Assembly (NCBI RefSeq): GCF_011064615.1
Contig: NZ_JAALJH010000019.1
Coordinates: 51,888-115,887 of the forward strand
DNA from: Aquisphaera insulae
GTDB lineage: Bacteria > Planctomycetota > Planctomycetia > Isosphaerales > Isosphaeraceae
Direction: 5' to 3'
Length of the DNA stretch: 64,000 nucleotides
Of the stretch, positions 26,339 through 34,024 are shown piece after piece. Position 1 is the first letter of the stretch; each line of letters begins with the position of its first letter. The notes under the pieces were generated by a model. It ran no database searches and was not told the DNA's origin. It worked only from the letters and a program-made list of their open reading frames with translations. Made by a program: the position numbers and the translations under genes.

Positions 26339-27424
26339 TCACCACCGGGGGTCTTCATCGTTCGGGACCAGGAACGTCCGCTGACTCGGGACACCATCGA
26401 CGGTCGCCCCGGCATGGCTGTACGACGGCGAGTGCGTGAGGAACTCGGCGGGAAAGTTGAGGATCGGCTTCGACACGTCGTTGAGCGAGACCATCTGGTC
26501 GCGCGTGAGCGTCAGGTCGAACGCCCTGAGATTGGCCTCCAGTTGCTGTAGCGTTCGGGCGCCAATGATGACGGAGCTCACCCCCGGCTGGTCCTTCAGC
26601 CACGCGAGTGCCACGGCCGAGGGATCGGCGTCGCATTCGGCGGCGATGCGGCCGACCACATCGATGATGTCGTATTGCGTCTCGGTGAGGTTTCCGAGCC
26701 GCTGCCCTCGCAGCCCCTCCATCTTCTTCCCGTTGGCTCGCGTGTACTTCCCCGCCAGGGCGCCGCTCTTGAGCGGCGACCAGGGGAGGACGCCGAGGCC
26801 GAGCTCGGAAGCCATGGGTGTTAGCTCGCCTTCGACCGTCCGTTCCATCAGCGAATACTCGATCTGGAGCGCGATCAGGGGAGCCCAGCCGCGGAAATGA
26901 GCCATCACCTGCGCCTGGGCGACCTTCCACGCCGGGGCGTCGGAGATGCCGATGTAACGCACCTTGCCGGACCTGACCAGGTCGTCCAGCGCGCTCATCG
27001 TCTCCTCGATGGGCGTGAAGCGGTCCCAGTTGTGAAGGTAGTACAGGTCGATGTAGTCCGTCTGCAGGCGTCGCAGCGATTCCTCGCACTGCGCCACGAT
27101 GGCCTTCCTCCCCGCCCCGCCCCCGTTGGGATCGTTGGCGAAGAGATTCATGAAGAACTTGGTCGCGATCACCGCGCGATCGCGCCGGCCCTTGCCCTGC
27201 CGGAAGAAGTCCCCGATGATCGTCTCGGAGTGTCCGCGGGTGTATCCGTTCGCCGTGTCGATGAAGTTTCCGCCCCGATCGAGGTAGTGTGCGAGTATCG
27301 CTTGGGAGTCCTCCACGCTCGCGCCGACGGGGCCGAGGTCCTCGCCGAAGGTCATGGCCCCGAGGCAGACTGGACTGACGCGAAGCCCGGAACGGCCGAG
27401 CGTGATATATGAGTTCAGCGACAT
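26339..27424 (-). CDS. Aldo/keto reductase
   Basis: 361 aa. 'FIDTANGYTRGHSETIIG' contains the catalytic Asp and Tyr, 'VIATKFF' the Lys, and 'DYIDLYYLHNWD' the His of the tetrad. 'LPWSPLKSGALAGKY' and 'VIIGARTLQQLEANL' (NADPH 2'-phosphate binding) are typical of the AKR5/AKR12-like subfamily. It reduces aldehydes or ketones with NADPH; the substrate is unknown. It follows the SDR gene (58-base gap) and is probably co-transcribed under the TetR-controlled promoter. Confidence 0.93.
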   Translation of the reverse strand: MSLNSYITLGRSGLRVSPVCLGAMTFGEDLGPVGASVEDSQAILAHYLDRGGNFIDTANGYTRGHSETIIGDFFRQGKGRRDRAVIATKFFMNLFANDPNGGGAGRKAIVAQCEESLRRLQTDYIDLYYLHNWDRFTPIEETMSALDDLVRSGKVRYIGISDAPAWKVAQAQVMAHFRGWAPLIALQIEYSLMERTVEGELTPMASELGLGVLPWSPLKSGALAGKYTRANGKKMEGLRGQRLGNLTETQYDIIDVVGRIAAECDADPSAVALAWLKDQPGVSSVIIGARTLQQLEANLRAFDLTLTRDQMVSLNDVSKPILNFPAEFLTHSPSYSHAGATVDGVPSQRTFLVPNDEDPRW

Positions 27425-27482
27425 TGGCTGGCTCCATTCCTGTTTCGAGCTTGAGGGCCCGGTTCGGTCGTTTGAAGGTTCA

Positions 27483-28238
27483 TCACCAGGGGAGCGGTCC
27501 GGCTGAATTCGAGAACGTGCCCGTCGGGCCGTCCGCCCCCAACAGCGCCAGCCGCACGGGCTCGCGGGCGCCTTCCTCGAGGGTCTGAGTGCCCGAGTAG
27601 TTGTTGAGGTTCGTCCTGGTGTAGCCCGGGCAGGCGGCGTTGACCTTGATTCCGGTCGATTCGAGCTCGATGGCCATGGCGACCGTCATCGCGTTGAGGG
27701 CCGTCTTGGAGGCCGCGTAGCCGGGGCCGAAGATCGCGCGATACGGGTAGTCCGGTTCCGAGGTCCTTGTGAGAGAGCCGACGCCGCTCGAGACGTTGAC
27801 GATACGGGCCGCCGGCGCCTCGCGAAGGAGCGGGAGCATCGCCTGAAAGACGGCCAGCGGGCCGAACACGTTGGTCTCCCAGATCGCGCGAACCTCGTCG
27901 AGGGACACCTTGCTTGCTGTGCTCGTCCTGGCGTACTCCTCGACGGTCATCCCGGCCGCCCTGCCCGTATTCGAGATGGCCGCGTTGTTGACCAGCACGT
28001 CGAGGCGGCCGAATTCCCTCCGGATGGATTCCGCCGCCGCCGCGATCGAGTCCCGATCTGTCACGTCGAGCTGGAGCGCGCGGGCATCCGCCCCGATTTC
28101 CCTGGTCGCCTCCTCCCCGCGTTTGTGGTCGCGTGAACCGACGAGCACGATCAAACCGTGCGCCACGAGATCCTTCGCGATCTGGAAGCCGATCCCCTGG
28201 TTGGCCCCCGTGACCAGGGCGACGCGTTTGTCCGACAT
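27483..28238 (-). CDS. Short-chain dehydrogenase/reductase
   Basis: 251 aa from the ATG at 28238, preceded by GGAGAG. 'ALVTGANQGIG' is the dinucleotide-binding TGxxxGxG, 'LVNNAA' the structural NNAG-type motif, and 'NVSSGVG' with the catalytic 'YAASK' gives the Ser-Tyr-Lys set. Carbonyl-reductase-like members of this type reduce xenobiotic ketones. It is the first gene of the SDR-AKR pair. A stretch after NNAA ('RAAGMTVEEYARTSTASKVSLDEV') is slightly longer than usual. Confidence 0.93.
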   Translation of the reverse strand: MSDKRVALVTGANQGIGFQIAKDLVAHGLIVLVGSRDHKRGEEATREIGADARALQLDVTDRDSIAAAAESIRREFGRLDVLVNNAAISNTGRAAGMTVEEYARTSTASKVSLDEVRAIWETNVFGPLAVFQAMLPLLREAPAARIVNVSSGVGSLTRTSEPDYPYRAIFGPGYAASKTALNAMTVAMAIELESTGIKVNAACPGYTRTNLNNYSGTQTLEEGAREPVRLALLGADGPTGTFSNSAGPLPW

Positions 28239-28319
28239 GCTGGAGCTCTCCCCATGCGAATTGTGGTCAACCCCGCCGGGCTCTGATACAACTGGACCCA
28301 GGCGGAACTGCGCTCCGTT

Positions 28320-28348
28320 AATATTCGGAACAACGTTCCGCTTGTCAA
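28320..28348 (-). promoter_or_regulatory. SDR promoter with TetR-type operator in the spacer
   Basis: On the minus strand a perfect -35, TTGACA (28348-28343), and a -10, AATATT (28325-28320), are 17 bases apart. The spacer is filled by a 15-base inverted repeat CGGAAC-AAC-GTTCCG (28326-28340). Placement between -35 and -10 is a classic site for repression by a TetR protein. The TetR gene begins 10 bases beyond the -35. Confidence 0.75.
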
Positions 28349-28358
28349 GGGGGCGATC

Positions 28359-28964
28359 GTGAGCGGGAAGGCCGAAGGTCCGGAGTCGACCGGCCGGTCG
28401 GAACGGCGGCTGCGAGCCGACGCCCGGCGCAACATCGACGCGTTGCTCGAGGCGGCCAAGGCCGTGTTCCTGACCTCGGGCGTGGACGCCCCGGTGCGCG
28501 AGATCGCCGAGAAGGCTGGTGTTGGCATCGGCACGATCTATCGGCATTTCCCGCATCGATCGGACCTGGTCGTGGGGGTCTTCCAACGTGAGGTCGACGC
28601 CTGCGTGGACGCGGCCTCGGCCCTGGCCGCCGAACACGAACCCGACGAGGCGCTGGCCCGATGGATCCGGCGGTTCGTCGAGTTCATCTCGGCGAAACGC
28701 GGACTCGCGGCGGCCCTCCACTCGGGAGACCCGGCTTATTGCGCCTTGCCCGCCTACTTCCAGGAGCGGCTGCTGCCCGCATTCCGGGGGTTGATGGAGG
28801 CGGCGGTCGCGGCGGGCCAGATTCGAAGCGGCGTCGAGCCTTACGGTTATCTGCTGGCGGTCGCCAGCCTATGCACGCCGAGCCATGACCTGGGGCCCGA
28901 CCACGCCCGGCGGATGGTCGATTTGCTCATCGACGGGCTGCGTTACAGGGCATCGGAGGCGTAG
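28359..28964 (+). CDS. TetR family transcriptional regulator
   Basis: 201 aa, GTG start (28359). Residues ~20-65 are the TetR HTH: 'RRNIDALLEAAKAVFLTSGVDAPVREIAEKAGVGIGTIYRHFPHRSDL', with the classic 'GVGIGTIYRHFP' recognition helix. The ligand-binding half (70-201) is diverse, as expected. It is divergent from the SDR/AKR pair, whose promoter carries the palindrome. Repression relieved by a substrate of those reductases is the likely logic (inference). Confidence 0.95.
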   Translation: MSGKAEGPESTGRSERRLRADARRNIDALLEAAKAVFLTSGVDAPVREIAEKAGVGIGTIYRHFPHRSDLVVGVFQREVDACVDAASALAAEHEPDEALARWIRRFVEFISAKRGLAAALHSGDPAYCALPAYFQERLLPAFRGLMEAAVAAGQIRSGVEPYGYLLAVASLCTPSHDLGPDHARRMVDLLIDGLRYRASEA

Positions 28965-29389
28965 CCGGGATCGCGGCCCGACGAGTCCCGAACAACGACG
29001 TGATCACACGTGTGAGCGATTGATCCGGACGGGCGAGGCCTCCCGCTTCCGTCGGAATCCGGAGCGGCTTCGTGAGCGCCGGCCTCCCCCGCGGATCGCA
29101 CTGGCGTACAACGTTGGGGACTGCGTCCGTCAATTGTGGCCCAGAGCTTGGGAGCCTGCTCGGAGGCGTCCAGCAAGCCGCGGATCACGGCGACGACGCC
29201 GGCAACGGCCTGGCCGTAAAGGTCCAGCCGCGAACCGGCGTCGTGGAAGCCCCGCGAGTCCCGGCTCAGGAAACACACGCGGGCGTTCGCGGTGATCAGC
29301 CGGAACGCCCGCTCGTGGGAGTCGAGGGCTTCGATGATCGCCCCGGCATCGCGACGAGCCGGGCGATTGGGCTCGGCCGGAATCCCCAT
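28943..29389 (-). pseudogene. Truncated N-terminal fragment resembling isocitrate dehydrogenase kinase/phosphatase
   Basis: The first ~86 residues of this frame (29131-29389), 'AGAIIEALDSHERAFRLITANA', 'CFLSRDSRGFHDAGSRLDLYGQ' and 'AVAGVVAVIRGLL', match my memory of the AceK N-terminal regulatory domain (helical, with 'RF...RDW' and 'RxxLYxxxV'). Homology then ends at 'LWATI' and the frame continues as Ser/Arg-rich sequence to a stop overlapping the 3' end of tetR. The ~500-residue kinase domain is absent. It lies directly downstream of icd on the same strand, where aceK would be expected in an ace/icd setting. A small unrelated gene cannot be excluded. Confidence 0.6.
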
Positions 29390-29474
29390 GGCTGCCCGCT
29401 CCCGCACGCAAGGAGCCGGCGAGTCGCGGCCCCCCGGGCCGGCACGCGTGGCGCCGGCCGGGGCGGGATCTGGC

Positions 29475-30773
29475 TCACATCGACTTGATCACGGCGTCGC
29501 CGAACTCGCTGCACTTCACCTGCGTGGCGCCGTCCATGAGGCGGGCAAAATCGTAGGTGACGGTCTTGGCGCCGATGGCGCCGTCCATGCCCTTGATGAC
29601 GAGGTCGGCGGCCTCGGTCCAGCCCATGTACCGGAGCATCATCTCGCCGGAGAGGATCACCGAGCCGGGGTTGACCTGGTCGAGGTCGGCATACTTGGGG
29701 GCCGTGCCGTGGGTCGCCTCGAAGACGGCGTGGCCGGTGACGTAGTTGATGTTGCCGCCGGGGGCGATCCCGATGCCGCCGACCTGGGCGGCCAGGGCGT
29801 CCGACAGATAATCGCCGTTGAGGTTCATCGTGGCGATCACGTCGAACTCCGCGGGCCGGGTCAACACCTGCTGGAGCGTGATGTCGGCGATCGCGTCCTT
29901 GACGAGGATCTTGCCGGCGGCCAGGGCGGCCTTCTGCTCGGCATTGGCGGCCTCCTCGCCCTGGGCGGCCTTGGTCTTCTCCCACTGCGACCAGGTGTAG
30001 GTCGCGTCCGGGAACTCCCTCTCGGCGAGGGCATATCCGTAATTCCGGAAGGCGCCCTCGGTGAACTTCATGATGTTCCCCTTGTGGACGATCGTCAGGC
30101 TCTTCCGGTTACTGGCGATCGCGTACTCGATCGCGGCCCGGATCAGCCGGTCGCTCCCCTCGCGGGAGATCGGCTTGATGCCGATCGCCGAATCGTCCGG
30201 GAAGCGGATCTTGTCGTACAACTTGGGGAAGTTGTCCTTGAGGAAGGCGATCACCTTCTTGACGTCGGCGGACCCTTCCTCGAATTCGATCCCGGAGTAC
30301 ACGTCCTCGGTGTTCTCGCGGAAGATGACCATGTCCACGGCCTCGGGCCGCTTCACGGGCGAGGGAACTCCCTGGAACCATCGGACCGGGCGCAGGCAGA
30401 CGTAGAGGTCGAGCAACTGTCGGAGCGCGACGTTGAGCGACCGGATCCCGCCGCCGACGGGGGTCGTCAGCGGGCCCTTGATGCCGACGAGGTACTCGCG
30501 GAAGGCCGCGACGGTCTCATCCGGGAGCCACGTCGAGAAGAGCTTGTGGGACTTCTCGCCCGCGTAGACCTCCATCCAGCGGATCGCCTTCTTGCCGCCG
30601 TAAGCCTTCTGGACGGCCGCATCCAGGACGCGGACGGAGGCCCGCCAGATGTCCGGCCCGGTGCCGTCCCCCTCGATGAAGGGGATGATCGGCTGGTCCG
30701 GGACGCTCAGCTTGCCGCTCTCGATCGTGATCCGCTGGCCCCCGGCGGGGACCTCCGGCTTCGGGCTCGCCAT
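29475..30773 (-). CDS. icd: NADP-dependent isocitrate dehydrogenase
   Basis: 432 aa from the ATG at 30773, preceded by AGGAGCGA; a TTG codon just upstream is less likely. '[12 protein letters not shown]' near the N-terminus, '[13 protein letters not shown]' (Ser112, equivalent to the Ser113 that AceK phosphorylates in E. coli), '[17 protein letters not shown]' and '[23 protein letters not shown]' identify the NADP-dependent bacterial type. The enzyme makes 2-oxoglutarate and NADPH from isocitrate. It is followed by the AceK-like remnant. Confidence 0.97.
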   Translation of the reverse strand: MASPKPEVPAGGQRITIESGKLSVPDQPIIPFIEGDGTGPDIWRASVRVLDAAVQKAYGGKKAIRWMEVYAGEKSHKLFSTWLPDETVAAFREYLVGIKGPLTTPVGGGIRSLNVALRQLLDLYVCLRPVRWFQGVPSPVKRPEAVDMVIFRENTEDVYSGIEFEEGSADVKKVIAFLKDNFPKLYDKIRFPDDSAIGIKPISREGSDRLIRAAIEYAIASNRKSLTIVHKGNIMKFTEGAFRNYGYALAEREFPDATYTWSQWEKTKAAQGEEAANAEQKAALAAGKILVKDAIADITLQQVLTRPAEFDVIATMNLNGDYLSDALAAQVGGIGIAPGGNINYVTGHAVFEATHGTAPKYADLDQVNPGSVILSGEMMLRYMGWTEAADLVIKGMDGAIGAKTVTYDFARLMDGATQVKCSEFGDAVIKSM

Positions 30774-30867
30774 CAATCTCGCTCCTGGAAGGACGTCACG
30801 CCTATCTCGCTGTCGATGCTCATCTTGGAGCAGTCACCGGCCATCTTCCAGACCGGCGGCGAGGGTG

Positions 30868-31662
30868 TCAACGATCGCTTCCGCGACCGGCCTCGGCGGA
30901 GAGCCAGATGTCCCGGGTCGCGTCGTGGTGCGCGTGCCCCCACTCCGTCGCGCGATCGAGGATCCCGAGGCGAGCCGCCCGGTCGGCCCGGACCGCCTCC
31001 AGGAAGATCGCGGCGAGCCCCCGTTCGGGGAGCTCGGAGGCCGCGACGCGCTCGAGCTCGACGACGGTCTGGGGATCGGGGCGGGGCTGAACGGCCAACG
31101 TGTAGAGCGCCCAGAGCCGGACGACCGGATCCTCGCCGCGGCAAAGCTCTCCCAGCCGTTCGCGCGAGAGCGTGTGCCCCCCGGTCGAGGCCAGGGCCAG
31201 GGGCCGCAGGAGCGCCAGGCGGAGCCAGTCGGGCCAGTCCGGGCTCCTCGCCACGGCGGTGGCGAATCCCCGAGGGTCGGTGGCGACGAGCTCGCCGCCG
31301 ATGCCCTCGGCGAGCATGCAGCGGGCCCGGGCGGGGAGCCGGCGGTTCAGCGCCAGGTCCCAGAGCTGCCGAGGCTCCACCCGAGGATCCCCGGCCAGCC
31401 GGGCCGCCGCCTCGACCCGCCGGGCGTCCGGTTCTCGAGGATCGTTGAGGACATAAACGTCCTTCCAGACGTCGCGGAGCGTCCAGGCTCGGTAGCCGAA
31501 CCACCCGAGCAATCCGGCCAGGATAAGCAGCCCGCCCGCTCCAAGGTAGAAGAGCCCCCCATATCGCTCGGCCTGGCTCCGACGAGGCGTCTCCGTCGGG
31601 GGACCGCCTTGAAGAATAGGAAGACTGGGAAAACGAGGCGAGCCCGGATCGGTCGGAGTCAT
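30868..31662 (-). CDS. Membrane-anchored protein of unknown function
   Basis: 264 aa from the ATG at 31662; an earlier in-frame ATG at 31725 cannot be excluded. The first ~30 residues are Pro/Thr-rich. One transmembrane helix, 'GGLFYLGAGGLLILAGLLGWFGY' (split across ~34-56), is followed by a ~200-residue soluble part, helical and rich in Leu and Ala ('EAAARLAGDPRVEPRQLWDLAL', 'DPVVRLWALYTLAVQP'). Such composition recalls HEAT/TPR-like repeats, but no domain is certain. It lies downstream of the divergent Flp pilin region. Confidence 0.68.
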   Translation of the reverse strand: MTPTDPGSPRFPSLPILQGGPPTETPRRSQAERYGGLFYLGAGGLLILAGLLGWFGYRAWTLRDVWKDVYVLNDPREPDARRVEAAARLAGDPRVEPRQLWDLALNRRLPARARCMLAEGIGGELVATDPRGFATAVARSPDWPDWLRLALLRPLALASTGGHTLSRERLGELCRGEDPVVRLWALYTLAVQPRPDPQTVVELERVAASELPERGLAAIFLEAVRADRAARLGILDRATEWGHAHHDATRDIWLSAEAGRGSDR

Positions 31663-31738
31663 GGTCGGTTCATCCCCATTCCGGGTCGGCCGCGCGAGGA
31701 GGAATGATCCGAGGCGGCCGGTCATCGAGTCCTGTCGA

Positions 31739-31771
31739 TTCCCGCGGCCGATCTTTGACCGGCCGCGGGAA
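31739..31771. repeat. 12-bp inverted repeat upstream of the Flp pilin gene
   Basis: TTCCCGCGGCCG and its complement are separated by 9 bases. The element is in the divergent intergenic region between the membrane protein gene (-) and the pilin gene (+), about 85 bases upstream of the latter. It could be a transcript hairpin or an operator; neither is shown. Confidence 0.6.
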
Positions 31772-31856
31772 GCAATCTATGGTTATCTTAGCAAAGCCCC
31801 ATCAGACGCGAGGTCCCGGACCGAAACCCGTTCTCAACCTCAATCGAGGCCCCGCC

Positions 31857-32039
31857 ATGCGAAGGCTGCTCTCGAGACTCCGCCGGGATGATGAGGCGGC
31901 CACCGCTGTGGAATATGCCATAATGCTGGCCCTCATCCTGATTGCGGTCATGACCGCAATCAACGCCATCGGCTCGACGTCTTCCGGCATCTGGGCCACG
32001 GATACCAGCAACATCACCTCGGCCATCGGCGGCTCCTAG
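31857..32039 (+). CDS. Flp family type IVb pilin (orphan)
   Basis: 60 aa. A basic 12-residue leader is followed by 'AATAVEYAIMLALILIAVMTAI', the signature of Flp/Fap pilins: a short prepilin leader, Glu five residues after the cut, and a hydrophobic helix. Processing by a TadV-type peptidase is expected. The remaining ~25 residues are short and Ser/Thr-rich. No tad secretion genes (cpaB, rcpA, tadA) are in this window, so the assembly apparatus must be elsewhere. truD follows 77 bases downstream. Confidence 0.88.
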   Translation: MRRLLSRLRRDDEAATAVEYAIMLALILIAVMTAINAIGSTSSGIWATDTSNITSAIGGS

Positions 32040-32116
32040 TCGGAAGCCCTTGACTGGACCGGCCTTCCTCACCCGGACTCGCCCCTCTAGAATGGGTGCG
32101 AGGACGGGCGAGACGT

Positions 32117-33313
32117 ATGAAGCTCAAGCGCAAGCCGGAAGATTTCGTGGTCGAGGAGCGGATCGCTGTGCGGCCGGCGGAACGGGGTCGTTTCGCCCTC
32201 TACCGGCTCCGCAAGCGGGGGATCGGGACGATCGAGGCGGTGGAGTTGATCTGCCGCCGCTGGAACCTCGCCGGCCGGCGCGTCAGCTACGGCGGCCTGA
32301 AGGATCGACATGCGGTGACCGTCCAGTATCTCACGATCCTGGAAGGCCCCGACCGTGCCATTCGGGATGCGTCCTTCGATCTCGAGCCGATGGGACGCCT
32401 GGAATTTCCCTACGGCCCCCAGCACTTCGACGGGAACCGGTTCGGGCTGGTCCTCCGCGACATGGCGCCCGCCGAGGCCGCGAGGGCACTGGAGACGCTC
32501 GAACGACTTCCGACGGACGGCCTGCCGAACTACTTCGACGACCAGCGGTTCGGGTCGGTGGGCTTCTCCGGCGAGTTCATCGGCCACGCCTGGCTGCGCG
32601 GGGATCACGAGCGAGCCCTCCGGCTGGCGCTGGCCGAGCCCACTCCCTTCGACCGCTCAGGCGTCAAGGCCCAGAAGGCGATCCTCCGCGACCACTGGGG
32701 TGACTGGGCCGCGGCCAAGGGGCGGCTCGATCGATCGTCGACGCGGAGCATCGTGACCTACCTGGTCGACCACCCCCAGGACTTCCGCGGGGCCTTCGCC
32801 CGGCTCAAGCGCGAGCTCAGGACCCTCTATTTCTCGGCCTTCCAGAGCCACCTGTGGAACCTCCTTCTCTCGGCCTGGATCACGGCGATGACGGCGCCGG
32901 GGCGGCGCGTGACGCTCGATTTGAAGGTCGCCGAGCTGGCCTTTCCGCGGGACCTTGACGGCGACCAGCAGCAGATCTTCCGGGCCGCGTCCATCGTCCT
33001 GCCCTCGGCCCGATCGCCGGAGCCCGCCGATCGCTTGGGGGAGCTCGTCCGCCAGGTCCTGCTTCCTTTCGGAGTCGAGTGGAGGGACCTGAGGGTCCGC
33101 CACCTCAAGGACGTCTTCCTCTCCAAGGGCTCACGAGCCGCGATGAGCTACCCGGCGGACCTCGAGGCCGCGATCGAGGACGACGACCTGCATCCCGGGC
33201 GCAAGGCGCTCCGCACCGGCTTCTCGCTGGGCAAGGGCTCCTATGCGACGATCCTGGTGAAGCGGATCACGGATGCCGCCGGGCCTTCGATCGGGCCGGG
33301 GGGGACGTCATGA
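32117..33313 (+). CDS. truD: tRNA pseudouridine(13) synthase TruD
   Basis: 398 aa from the ATG at 32117. 'KPEDFVVEER' at the start is the KxxxFxVxE motif, 'YGGLKDRHAVTVQY' contains the catalytic Asp63, and 'LPNYFDDQRFGSVG' and 'FSAFQSHLWNLLLSAWI' are further TruD blocks. It converts U13 of tRNA to pseudouridine. The stop overlaps the start of the next pseudouridine synthase (ATGA), a functional pairing of two RNA-modifying enzymes. Confidence 0.95.
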   Translation: MKLKRKPEDFVVEERIAVRPAERGRFALYRLRKRGIGTIEAVELICRRWNLAGRRVSYGGLKDRHAVTVQYLTILEGPDRAIRDASFDLEPMGRLEFPYGPQHFDGNRFGLVLRDMAPAEAARALETLERLPTDGLPNYFDDQRFGSVGFSGEFIGHAWLRGDHERALRLALAEPTPFDRSGVKAQKAILRDHWGDWAAAKGRLDRSSTRSIVTYLVDHPQDFRGAFARLKRELRTLYFSAFQSHLWNLLLSAWITAMTAPGRRVTLDLKVAELAFPRDLDGDQQQIFRAASIVLPSARSPEPADRLGELVRQVLLPFGVEWRDLRVRHLKDVFLSKGSRAAMSYPADLEAAIEDDDLHPGRKALRTGFSLGKGSYATILVKRITDAAGPSIGPGGTS

Positions 33314-34011
33314 AAGTCAACGCGAGCGTGAACGTCCTTTACGAGGACAATCACTGCCTGGTCGTCGACAAGCCGGCGGGGTTGCTCTCCCAGGGGGACG
33401 CGACGGGTGATCCCAGCCTGGTGACGTGGGCCACCGGTTACCTGAAGGCTCGTTACAAGAAGCCTGGGAACGTCTACGTCGGCCTGGTCCATCGCCTGGA
33501 CCGTCCGACGTCGGGAGTGGTCCTGGTGGCCAGGACGAGCAAGGCGGCGGGACGGCTCTCGGAGCAGTTCCGGGTCGGGCAGGTGGAGAAGGTCTACCTG
33601 GCGGTCGTGGAAGGTTCGCCGATTCCGCCGGAAGGGGTCTGGCTGGACGTGCTCGAGAAGGACGCGGAGCAGAACCGGGTGCACGTCGTCGGACGCCCGG
33701 GGGGAAGCCGCCGGGAGCGGACTGCGGAGGTCGCCTACCGGGTGATCGAGCGATCCGGCGACCGGTCCACGATCGAATTGAGGCCCGCGACCGGGCGCAG
33801 CCATCAGTTGAGGGTCCAGCTTGCGGGGCGAGGGCTGCCGATCTTCGGGGACCGCAAGTATGGGGCGTCCGGGGTGCTCACGGCCTCGGACGGGGGCCGT
33901 CGGATCGCGCTCCACGCCAGGGAGTTGACCTTCAACCACCCGACGCGCGGCGTCGCGATGACGATCCGTGCACCGCTGCCGGCGGACTGGCCCGCGCTGG
34001 CCGTTCGTTGA
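33310..34011 (+). CDS. RluA-family pseudouridine synthase
   Basis: 233 aa. 'VLYEDNHCLVVDKPAGLLSQGD' and 'VHRLDRPTSGVVLVARTSKAA' (HRLDxxTSG, Asp64 catalytic) define RluA-type enzymes. The C-terminal 'LRPATGRSHQLRVQLAGRGLPIFGDRKYGA' also fits. No S4 domain is present, so the substrate may be rRNA or tRNA of the RluA/TruC type. Translationally coupled to truD. Confidence 0.92.
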   Translation: MKVNASVNVLYEDNHCLVVDKPAGLLSQGDATGDPSLVTWATGYLKARYKKPGNVYVGLVHRLDRPTSGVVLVARTSKAAGRLSEQFRVGQVEKVYLAVVEGSPIPPEGVWLDVLEKDAEQNRVHVVGRPGGSRRERTAEVAYRVIERSGDRSTIELRPATGRSHQLRVQLAGRGLPIFGDRKYGASGVLTASDGGRRIALHARELTFNHPTRGVAMTIRAPLPADWPALAVR

Positions 34012-34024
34012 TCCCGGTGATGCG

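Noticed and set aside
25996..26415. A 139-codon minus-strand frame
   Set aside because: No domain, no ribosome site, overlaps the aldo/keto reductase 3' end and the small repeat-protein start.
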